64,000 bases of DNA from Planctomycetaceae bacterium (GTDB taxonomy: Bacteria; Planctomycetota; Phycisphaerae; Phycisphaerales; SM1A02). This document shows, one piece after another, positions 53,805 to 62,181 of this stretch (positions are counted from its first letter, which is position 1; each line of letters starts with the position of its first letter). The position numbers and the translations under genes are program-made. A model generated the notes under the pieces. That model was not told the origin of the DNA and did not search any database. It saw only the letters and a list, made by a program, of their open reading frames with translations. Where the stretch lies: contig CANLHK010000001.1 of the NCBI GenBank assembly GCA_947490615.1, positions 62,001 through 126,000 of the forward strand. Direction: 5' to 3'.

Positions 53805-54221
53805 TCAGTGCGGAATCTCCTTCACGGCGTTGCGGTTCCACGAGGGCACACGGATCACAATCGGTGTCCGACGCCCTTCGCCGATGTCCTTGAGTTCGCA
53901 CTGACAAGCCAGCCGAGAAACTCGACGAAGACCTGGCGCCTCTTCAACGCGGTCTTCTTCGTCTTCCTTGGCCTCGTTGACCTGCTCCGAGCCTTGCTCG
54001 AGGTAGATGTGGCAAGTCGAACAGGCGCAGACTCCGCCGCAAGCGTGCTCAATGTTGATGCCGTTGTCGAGCGCGACTTCCAAGAGCGACTCATGCTCGC
54101 CACCGAGCACATGCCACTCTTTCTGTGGCGTCGCGGTCAGCCCCTCGGGGTCTTCGAGGAGGAAGGTGATTGGGATGACGGGCGGCCCGTGTTGATGATC
54201 GTCGTCGCGCTTGAGGTGCAT
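53805..54221 (-). CDS. fdx: [2Fe-2S] ferredoxin, ISC/adrenodoxin type
   Basis: NGINIEHACGGVCACSTCHIYLEQG and RLACQCEL. Confidence 0.9.
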   Translation of the reverse strand: MHLKRDDDHQHGPPVIPITFLLEDPEGLTATPQKEWHVLGGEHESLLEVALDNGINIEHACGGVCACSTCHIYLEQGSEQVNEAKEDEEDRVEEAPGLRRVSRLACQCELKDIGEGRRTPIVIRVPSWNRNAVKEIPH

Positions 54222-54352
54222 AGGAGAACTCGAAGCGTGATGGTACCGAGAGGCCGCGGGAGGCGAATTGCTATCCTGCGGCCGAGGAAGGGTCGCGTGC
54301 GAGAGTCCCCGCACACGAGCCCGAGCACTTCAATACTGGCAACGGAGATCCG

Positions 54353-55843
54353 ATGGTGCCCACGCTTAGTCGTGACCTCGACGGCACGCACCCCTTGGTG
54401 GTCATCGAGACCGATGACGAAACGGAGCTTCGCGAAGCACTCTTCGCAGCCATCGATTCCTCCTTCGCCTACCGCCGATGGAGCGCCGTGCATGGCGTGG
54501 TCCCTGCACGCCTGGCCGAAAACGAGCCCATCGCCGACACCGAGCAAGCCGTTGCGGCCTTGGTCTGGCTCACACTGCACGGCGGCAGCGATCCATCGGT
54601 GACGGTGTTCTTTGACCTCGGTGCCCATCTCACCGATCCGCGCACCCTGCGCGCACTCAAAGAAGCGATCGCCTGGGCGCGGCTGCGAGGCAGCGTGCTG
54701 GTGCTTGTCGAGCGAAGCGCCAACCTTCCCGATGCGATTCAGGCCGAGGCGCACCATTCCAAGCAACAACTTCCAAACGACGAAGAGCTCGAAGCAGTGG
54801 TGCGCGAAACCGTGCGCAATGTTTCCAAGGCACGAACGATCGAAGCGTCGATTCGTCGCACCACGCTCTCCGCCATCGCGCGCTCCATGCGTGGACTCAC
54901 GCGTCGACAGGCGCGTTCGGTCATCACGGCCTCGATCGTGGAGGACAACGCCTTCAACGACAAAGATCTTGAGCAAGTGATGCTCCACAAGCGCAACGCG
55001 TGCGCTGATCTTGATGGCGTACTGGAGTTCGTGCAGGCGCCCGTGTCGATGGATCGAGTCGGCGGATTGCAGCGACTCAAGTCCTGGCTTGCAGCACGCG
55101 AACTCTCGAGCGCAGTCGAAGCGGAGCAATTCGGGTTGTCGCTTCCGCGCGGTGTACTCCTGCTCGGCGTGCAAGGCGCGGGCAAGAGTCTTGCCGCCAA
55201 GGCCGTTGCGACGGCGTGGCGGGTTCCGCTTCTGCGTCTCGACGCGGGCGCGCTGTTTGACAAGTTTGTTGGTGAGAGCGAGCGCAAACTCCGCGACTCT
55301 CTCGCGCAAGCGGATCGCATGGCCCCCGCAGTCCTGTGGATCGACGAGATTGAGAAAGGCTTCGCGAGCGCGAGTTCGGTCTCGTCCGACGGCGGACTCT
55401 CGCGCCGCATGTTCGGCACGCTCTTGACTTGGATGCAAGAGCGCACCGCGGGAACTTTCCTCGTCGCCACCGCCAACGACATCTCCGCACTACCGCCCGA
55501 ACTCCTTCGCAAGGGACGCTTCGACGAGATCTTCTTCGTCGATCTGCCCGATGCCCCCGTGCGGCGCATGATCTTCGGCATCCACCTGACCCAACGCAAA
55601 CGCGTGACGACGGCCTTCGACATGGACTCGTTGATCACCGCGACCAACGGCTTCAGCGGTGCTGAGATTGAAGCGGGTATCGAAAGCGCGCTGCGTGTCG
55701 CGTTCGCGGATGGGCGACGCGATCTCACGACCGAGGATCTCGTGGCCGCCTACGAGGCCAGTCCGCCCATCTCGGTGATCATGGCCGATCGCATGACCGA
55801 GTTGCGCGCCTGGTCGCGCGGCCGCTGCGTTCCCGCTGACTGA
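54353..55843 (+). CDS. AAA+ ATPase, Ycf46-like
   Basis: GVLLLGVQGAGKSLAAKAVA (Walker A), PAVLWIDEIEKGFA (Walker B), VATANDISALPPELLRKGRFDEIFFVDLP. Confidence 0.87.
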   Translation: MVPTLSRDLDGTHPLVVIETDDETELREALFAAIDSSFAYRRWSAVHGVVPARLAENEPIADTEQAVAALVWLTLHGGSDPSVTVFFDLGAHLTDPRTLRALKEAIAWARLRGSVLVLVERSANLPDAIQAEAHHSKQQLPNDEELEAVVRETVRNVSKARTIEASIRRTTLSAIARSMRGLTRRQARSVITASIVEDNAFNDKDLEQVMLHKRNACADLDGVLEFVQAPVSMDRVGGLQRLKSWLAARELSSAVEAEQFGLSLPRGVLLLGVQGAGKSLAAKAVATAWRVPLLRLDAGALFDKFVGESERKLRDSLAQADRMAPAVLWIDEIEKGFASASSVSSDGGLSRRMFGTLLTWMQERTAGTFLVATANDISALPPELLRKGRFDEIFFVDLPDAPVRRMIFGIHLTQRKRVTTAFDMDSLITATNGFSGAEIEAGIESALRVAFADGRRDLTTEDLVAAYEASPPISVIMADRMTELRAWSRGRCVPAD

Positions 55844-55886
55844 GGCGCTGACTGAGCCTCATCGCGTTCTCTGCTAGGCTCGCGAA

Positions 55887-57023
55887 ATGCCCGGCGCGGC
55901 CAGCCACCCAACTCTTCGACCGCTCGGGCTCACCCGAGTGCAGTTTGTTGCGGCGGCGAGTGAACGCGGCCGATCGCCGAGCAAGGCCCGCGACGAGTAC
56001 AAGGCACTCTTCCGCGAGGGAAAGCCCGCTGCGTGGTTTGCCGAACCCGGCGTCGAACTGCCCGACTATCCCGTCTCGGCGACCCTCGTCGATGGCGAGA
56101 CCTCGAAGTTTGTGCTCCGCCACGAAGACGGACTCGAAACCGAGAGCGTGCTCATTCCCATGCCGCGCTCAACAGGCACCACGACGACGCTGTGCGTTTC
56201 GAGCCAAGTGGGCTGCGCGATGGGATGCCACTTCTGTGAGACCGCGCAGATGGGACTCCTGAAGAATCTGCGCGCCGACCAAATCGTGCACCAGTGGTTC
56301 TCTGCGACGCATCGTGTGCAACACAGCGCTTCACGCGCGGTGAAGAACATCGTCTTCATGGGCATGGGTGAGCCAACCGACAACATCGATGAGGTGATCC
56401 AATCCGTCCGCGTGCTCACTGATCACGATGGTGCGTCGGTGCCTGCGTCGAACATCTCCATCTCGACGGTGGGCAACCCTGATGGCATCGTCAAGATCGG
56501 CGAACTCGTCCGCGAGCGCGGCTTTCACCGACTCAACCTTGCGCTCTCGCTCAACGCACCCAACGATGAGATCCGCACCCAGATCATGCCCGTCAATCGC
56601 GCGTGGCCGATGGCGCGACTCAAAGAGGCGCTCGTGTCCTTCCCGCGCTTCTCGCAGGCTGCGTTCTGCGTGGAGTATGTGCTCATCCCTGGCGTGAATG
56701 ACCGCGACGAACACTGCGACGAGGTCTGCGCGTTCTTGCGCGACATCCGCTGTTCGCTCAATGTGATCCCCTACAACCCGCGGCGCAATTCTCCCTGGCC
56801 TGCGCCCGCGGAAGCGTCGGTCGAGCGATTCGTTGCACGCGCCTTGACCAACGGGCAATTCACCAAACGACGCGGCACCAAGGGACGCGATGTGATGGCT
56901 GCCTGCGGACAACTTGGCAACGAGAAGATTCGGCAGCGCAAGCTGGTGCACGACGACGGATCGTCGCAGCCGATCAAGTTGCGCATCAGCACGCGCGAGG
57001 CGACGCGCGAGGAACAGACATGA
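55887..57023 (+). CDS. RlmN/Cfr-family radical SAM rRNA adenine methyltransferase
   Basis: SSQVGCAMGCHFCETAQMGLLKNLRADQIV; NIVFMGMGEPTDN; SLNAPNDEIRTQIMPVNRAWP. Confidence 0.88.
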   Translation: MPGAASHPTLRPLGLTRVQFVAAASERGRSPSKARDEYKALFREGKPAAWFAEPGVELPDYPVSATLVDGETSKFVLRHEDGLETESVLIPMPRSTGTTTTLCVSSQVGCAMGCHFCETAQMGLLKNLRADQIVHQWFSATHRVQHSASRAVKNIVFMGMGEPTDNIDEVIQSVRVLTDHDGASVPASNISISTVGNPDGIVKIGELVRERGFHRLNLALSLNAPNDEIRTQIMPVNRAWPMARLKEALVSFPRFSQAAFCVEYVLIPGVNDRDEHCDEVCAFLRDIRCSLNVIPYNPRRNSPWPAPAEASVERFVARALTNGQFTKRRGTKGRDVMAACGQLGNEKIRQRKLVHDDGSSQPIKLRISTREATREEQT

Positions 57024-59038
57024 GTCAGGACTCCCGAAAGATTTCCCACGACACCGCGCCGCGCTCGGGTTCGAGCCGCCAACGCTTCGATCGCTATCGC
57101 GAAGAACTCGCTCGCCGCACCCGCGAGAAGAAAGAAGACGCGCGTGGCAAACCCAAGGGCGCGATGCAGCGCTCGTTTGGCACGCTCTTCCGCGCGTATC
57201 TTTCGTTGCTTGGTCCCCACCGAAGGCCGTTGATCGTCGCATTTACAGCGCTGGCCATCGCGACCTGCCTCGCCTTGATCCCACCTGCAGGCATCAAGAT
57301 CGCCATCGACAGCGTGTTCGGAAACCAGCCGATTCCTGCGTTCCTGGAGCGACTCGCGCCCGCAACGCTTGATCTCACCGACCGCGGCACGATCCTGGCA
57401 TTGATCGCTGGACTCACGCTGACCACGATCACCATCAAGGTTTCGATTGGCGTGGTGGGACGCAGTCGAGCGACGATTGTGGCCAAGCGTCTGCAAGTTG
57501 CCTTGCGCCGCCGTGCCTTCACCAAGGCGATCCATCTTCCGCTTGCGCGCGTGCACGAACTCAAAGCTGGCGGCGTCGCGAGTTTGATCCGCGAAGACGC
57601 GGGCGCTGCGGGCGAGCTGCTCTTTGGCCTGCTCTACAACCCGTTTCGCGCGATCATCCAACTGCTCGGCAGTCTCATCATTCTCGCGATCACCGATTGG
57701 CGGCTGCTCTTAGGCGCGATCGTGCTGCTTCCGATGGTGTGGTTCAGTCATCGCACCTGGATCGGCCGCATCCGACCGATCTATCGCGACCTCAAGACTC
57801 TGCGCGATGAGGTCGACGGCCACGCCGCTGAGGCATTCAGCGGCATTCGCGTCGTGCGCGGCTTTGCGCGGGAACGCGCCGAGGCGCTGCGTTTCGCTCG
57901 TGGCACCTCCATGCAAGCGCGCACCGAAGTCTTCGTCTGGTGGTGGTCACGCGGCGTGGAGATTTCGTGGGAGCTCTTCATTCCTGCGGCAACGGCGGCC
58001 TTGCTCTGGTACGGCGGAACGCAAGTGGTCGAGGGTCGACTCACCGCGGGTGATCTGGTGATGTTCCTCACCTACCTCACGCTGTTGCTTGGGCCGTTGG
58101 AAGTGCTCGCCAACACCGCGACGAATCTGCAGACCAGTCTTGCGAGCTTTGACCGCACCCTTGACTTGCTTGAAGAACCCGACGAGTTCGCCGAGACCGC
58201 CGCGCGCGCCAGCGTCGTGGCCGATCCTGCGCGCGTGCGCGGCGATCTTGCGTTTGAAGGCGTTTCGTTTCGCTATCCCGTCTCGAATCGCTCGGTGCTT
58301 GAAGGCATCAACTTCACAGCGCCCGCAGGAACCATGATCGCGCTCGTCGGACATTCAGGCGCAGGAAAGACCACGCTCTCCAATCTCGTGGCGCGCTTTC
58401 ACGATCCAAGCGAAGGTCGCGTGACTCTCGATGGCACGGACCTGCGCGATCTCAAACTGGCCTCCTACCGCCGCCTTCTCGGCATCGTCGAGCAGGATGT
58501 CTTTCTCTTTGATGGTTCGATCCGCGACAACATCGCCTACGCGCGGCCCGAAGCAAGCGAAGCTGAAATCTTGCGCGCTGCGAAAGTCGCGCGCGCCGAT
58601 GTCTTCATCGAGAAGCTCGATGGGAAGTACGAGACCCGCATCGGTGAGCGCGGCGTGAAACTCTCGGGTGGCGAGCGGCAGCGACTGGCACTCGCCCGCG
58701 CGGTGCTCGCGGATCCCCGCATCCTCATTCTTGACGAAGCGACGAGTAACCTCGACACCGAGAGCGAGCGGCACATTCAGGCGGCGCTCGGCGAGATTCT
58801 CCACGGCCGCACCAGTTTCGTGATCGCTCACCGTCTCTCCACCATCCAAGAGGCCGACCTCATTCTCGTGATGGAAGACGGACGCATCGTGGAGCGCGGC
58901 ACGCACACGGAGCTCATGCACTCAAGCGGCCGCTACGCAACGATGGTGGTGTTGCAAACCGAAACGCGGCGTGCTCACGCCGCGGGAAGCGTTGCTCCGC
59001 ACTCGCTGCAGACGACGCCGTCAGTGCCGCGCGGATAG
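57020..59038 (+). CDS. ABC exporter (MsbA-like fused permease/ATPase)
   Basis: GHSGAGKTTLSNLVARF, LSGGERQRLALARAVLADPRILILDEATSNLD; ATGA overlap with previous gene. Confidence 0.92.
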   Translation: MSQDSRKISHDTAPRSGSSRQRFDRYREELARRTREKKEDARGKPKGAMQRSFGTLFRAYLSLLGPHRRPLIVAFTALAIATCLALIPPAGIKIAIDSVFGNQPIPAFLERLAPATLDLTDRGTILALIAGLTLTTITIKVSIGVVGRSRATIVAKRLQVALRRRAFTKAIHLPLARVHELKAGGVASLIREDAGAAGELLFGLLYNPFRAIIQLLGSLIILAITDWRLLLGAIVLLPMVWFSHRTWIGRIRPIYRDLKTLRDEVDGHAAEAFSGIRVVRGFARERAEALRFARGTSMQARTEVFVWWWSRGVEISWELFIPAATAALLWYGGTQVVEGRLTAGDLVMFLTYLTLLLGPLEVLANTATNLQTSLASFDRTLDLLEEPDEFAETAARASVVADPARVRGDLAFEGVSFRYPVSNRSVLEGINFTAPAGTMIALVGHSGAGKTTLSNLVARFHDPSEGRVTLDGTDLRDLKLASYRRLLGIVEQDVFLFDGSIRDNIAYARPEASEAEILRAAKVARADVFIEKLDGKYETRIGERGVKLSGGERQRLALARAVLADPRILILDEATSNLDTESERHIQAALGEILHGRTSFVIAHRLSTIQEADLILVMEDGRIVERGTHTELMHSSGRYATMVVLQTETRRAHAAGSVAPHSLQTTPSVPRG

Positions 59039-59808
59039 CCGCAGTGCGGACAGGCCGCGTTTCGCCAGCTGCGACGCGCGCTGCGTGTCAAGAGCAAGAG
59101 CGACCACGGACCGCAGAGCCAGAGCAGTCCTGTGGTACCCATGACGAGATTCAGGAAGGTCGCCGTCGAGCAGACGCAATCAAGTTTCTTGCGCGCCATG
59201 AAGTAGAGCGGGAGTCCGAGCGCCAATTCCACGGTCGTACCCGCGAGAGAGATGCGCAAGAGGCGATCGAGCCCGACTGGGCTGCGCGAGCGACCTGCGT
59301 GGCGCAGGAGGTACATCCACACTGCGCCGCTCACAATCCAGACCGCCAGCGCGCCAGTCCAAATCTTGGCTTGTGCAGGGTCGTAGATGTCCATGAACCC
59401 GCTCAGGTCCTGCACCAGAAGCGCGATGACCCCTTCAACGAGTGTCGCAAACAGCAGCGCACAACTGAACGCACCGAGCACAGAGATCGCCACCACGCTC
59501 GACCGCAACGAACGACCTTCGCCGCTCGCCTTCGGCCGACCAACAACGGGCGCGATGAAGGCGACGGCAAGGCCAGCCCACGCTCCGATCGCTCCCATGC
59601 AGACCAGACCGAACTCCAGATCGCGCGTCCACTCAAGCGCGACGAGGTCGCGGTAGTACTCCGCGAAGATCTCGGGAATCTCGCCAACACTGGGTTCCTC
59701 GATGAGGATGGGCGCGAAAAACGCAGGCCCAATCACGATTGCAAAGGCCACATGCGCGAAGAACACGGCGACAAGTGCCTTCCATCGTGACCAGCGCGAG
59801 AGAATCAT
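58975..59808 (-). CDS. Multi-pass membrane protein with C-terminal zinc ribbon
   Basis: Several TM segments; C-terminal CPHCGYPRGTDGVVCSECG. Confidence 0.7.
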   Translation of the reverse strand: MILSRWSRWKALVAVFFAHVAFAIVIGPAFFAPILIEEPSVGEIPEIFAEYYRDLVALEWTRDLEFGLVCMGAIGAWAGLAVAFIAPVVGRPKASGEGRSLRSSVVAISVLGAFSCALLFATLVEGVIALLVQDLSGFMDIYDPAQAKIWTGALAVWIVSGAVWMYLLRHAGRSRSPVGLDRLLRISLAGTTVELALGLPLYFMARKKLDCVCSTATFLNLVMGTTGLLWLCGPWSLLLLTRSARRSWRNAACPHCGYPRGTDGVVCSECGATLPAA

Positions 59809-60467
59809 GCGACACCTTGGCCCTGCGGGTCGATCACGGTGGAGTCCTCCACGGTGAACACCTCAACGCCAGCGCGTGATGCGAAGCGGACGCCAGGCGC
59901 AAAGCGCGAGAACGCGGGCAGCACGAGGATTCGACGCGCACGATCAACCACAAACGCAGGCGTGTCACTCCGCTCGTGAGGAACCGAGCGAAAGGACTCA
60001 GGCGAAACCGCGAGCGTCCAGTGCGCAGCTGGAGCTTGCTCAACGACGGGCGGCTCATAGGCGAATCGCACGCCACCAAGTGCGAAGCGCGCGCCGACAG
60101 CGTCGACTCGCCACTCGGGTGGCAGCGTGCGGCCAACCATCGACTGCGCGTGTCGCGCGACAAGGCGAATCGGAAGGGCGATGCGCTCGCGAAAGCGCTC
60201 GACGCGCTCGAGCTCCGCTTCGTCGAGTTCGTCGAGTTCGCGTGTGAGGTCGCCGAGCACAACGATGACGCGCGCGCCCGCCCGCATCGCTGCGCGACCG
60301 AGGCGATCAAGGGCTTCCTCATCAGGACGCGAGCTTTCGCTGCGTCGCTCATGGACATCGGCCACAACGAGTGCCCGCGCGCTGCCCAGAAAAACGGCGC
60401 GCTCGGGCAGAAGCAACGCCTCGGTTCCATCGAGATTGATCGCCACGCTCGACATGGTGCGGCTCAT
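59805..60467 (-). CDS. Calcineurin-like phosphoesterase, PdeM-like, metal ligands degenerate
   Basis: VVADVHERRSE and VVLGDL retained; GNHD position reads ARHAQ; no GHxHP; RILVLPAFSRFAPG resembles PdeM C-terminus. Confidence 0.6.
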   Translation of the reverse strand: MSRTMSSVAINLDGTEALLLPERAVFLGSARALVVADVHERRSESSRPDEEALDRLGRAAMRAGARVIVVLGDLTRELDELDEAELERVERFRERIALPIRLVARHAQSMVGRTLPPEWRVDAVGARFALGGVRFAYEPPVVEQAPAAHWTLAVSPESFRSVPHERSDTPAFVVDRARRILVLPAFSRFAPGVRFASRAGVEVFTVEDSTVIDPQGQGVA

Positions 60468-62107
60468 CCACGCGTCTCAGGAGGGGCGTCGGTGCAGGCG
60501 ATGGAGAGAATGGTGAGGTCGTCGCGCAAGACACCGCCGTTGAATCCACGCAGCACTTCAAGCAGCGTGCGCACATCACTCTGCGCGCCGGTTGAATCGG
60601 CCAGCGCTGCGGCGATTCGATCCACGCCAAACTCTTCGCCCTCGAGCGAGCGACTCTCGTGAACACCGTCGGTGGTGATGACCAGTCGATCACCCACGCG
60701 CATTGGAATCGACTTCGAGGCGTAAAGACCATCGGGAAACGCACCGACGACGGCACCGCCTTCATGGGCGTGGAACTTGATCATCTCGACACCCGACTCG
60801 TGCACGCGAAACGCTTGGCCGTGGCCTGCGTCACACAACACCACGGTGCCGTCTCGTTCAAACGCCACGACGAGGAGCGAGGCGAAGTCGTGCGCTTCGG
60901 TGTGTTGATAGAGAAACCCGTTGAGCGCCGCCACGGTGATGGCGGGCTCTTCCACGCGCCCCGCTGCGGCGTGCAGCCACGCCTGCGCGGCCGACATCAA
61001 CAGCGCTGCACCAGGACCATGGCCTGAAACATCACCCACCCACGCGAGCACCGAACCATCGGGACGCGCAGCGATTCCCACGATGTCGCCTGAGACATTC
61101 GAACCGATGTCCGCTTCATCAGGCGGGGCCGCGGGCAGCGACTCCAATGCCCACGCAACCGAGCCCGCTTCACCTTGGCGTGCAGGCAACAGCCGTTGCT
61201 GCACCGCCGCAGCGCGCGCGTAATCGAGTCGCACTTCCTCAAGGCGCCGTCGCGCGATCCCGTCAAACACAAGACTGCAGACACGCGCCGCCACGCCGAC
61301 AAACTCCGCCATGTTCGCGCCCACGGCGCTCGCTGGCTGACGGGAGTCGAGGTAGATGTAGAGGTTCTCATCGCCGCGAACCTGCAGGCGCGCGCAGAGG
61401 ACCTCGCGGGTTCCTGAGCCGATGACACTCTCGGCGTAGCGCAAATCTTCGGTCTGCGAAAGCTGCGCGACGCGATTGGGCTGCTCGGCCGCAGCGAGGA
61501 GATTGCGACTCAGCGCGCCCGCTTCGCTTCCGACACGCGCGATGACCTGCACTTCGGCGGCGGTACCAAGACGACGCACGATCAGGCCGCGATCAAGTCC
61601 GAGCACTCCGATGAGTCGCGTGAGCAGAAGTACGCCCGCGGCTTCTTCGGTCATCTCCGAACTGATGCTGCGCACGACATCAAAGAGGACGCGGAGCATC
61701 TGCTCGGCAACGCCTTCCTCACCGAGTTCGACAGTGCGCACGCGCTCCGAGACTTCATGACCGAGCTCCGTCGCGAGACGGGCGTAGGCGCGCTCCACGC
61801 GAATCTGAATGGGGCCACAGGTGATGTGAAATCCATCGTCGATGCGCACAGGAAGTCGTGGCGCGCAGCGCTGGCCATTGACGCGCGTGCCGTGCCGGCT
61901 GTCGTGATCCTCGATGGTGGCGCCCGACTCATCAAAGCGCACGACCGCGTGAATGCGCGACAGCGACGGATCCGCCACCGAGATCTCACACTCGTGCGCG
62001 CGACCGATGCGCAGCACATCTCCGCGACTGAGCTGAACCGGAGGACGATCCGGCATCTCCACGAATCGCAACTCAAGAGCGGGCGGATGTTGGACGGTCT
62101 GCGGCAC
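60464..62107 (-). CDS. FHA-GAF-SpoIIE/PP2C phosphatase
   Basis: FHA (GDVLRIGRAHECEISVADPSLSRIHAVV...DSRHGTRVNG); PP2C_SIG (VSGDIVGIAARPDGSVLAWVGDVSGHGPGAALLMS, DRLVITTDGVHESR). Confidence 0.9.
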   Translation of the reverse strand: MPQTVQHPPALELRFVEMPDRPPVQLSRGDVLRIGRAHECEISVADPSLSRIHAVVRFDESGATIEDHDSRHGTRVNGQRCAPRLPVRIDDGFHITCGPIQIRVERAYARLATELGHEVSERVRTVELGEEGVAEQMLRVLFDVVRSISSEMTEEAAGVLLLTRLIGVLGLDRGLIVRRLGTAAEVQVIARVGSEAGALSRNLLAAAEQPNRVAQLSQTEDLRYAESVIGSGTREVLCARLQVRGDENLYIYLDSRQPASAVGANMAEFVGVAARVCSLVFDGIARRRLEEVRLDYARAAAVQQRLLPARQGEAGSVAWALESLPAAPPDEADIGSNVSGDIVGIAARPDGSVLAWVGDVSGHGPGAALLMSAAQAWLHAAAGRVEEPAITVAALNGFLYQHTEAHDFASLLVVAFERDGTVVLCDAGHGQAFRVHESGVEMIKFHAHEGGAVVGAFPDGLYASKSIPMRVGDRLVITTDGVHESRSLEGEEFGVDRIAAALADSTGAQSDVRTLLEVLRGFNGGVLRDDLTILSIACTDAPPETRG

Positions 62108-62181
62108 GCGGAGATAGTACCGTTGCCGCGCGTGCGCTCCTTGGCCGCGAGCATCGCCCGGCCATGCTTGGACGGTGTGAC

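Noticed and set aside
54137-55438. 433 aa minus-strand ORF
   Set aside because: Shadow of the AAA+ ATPase gene.
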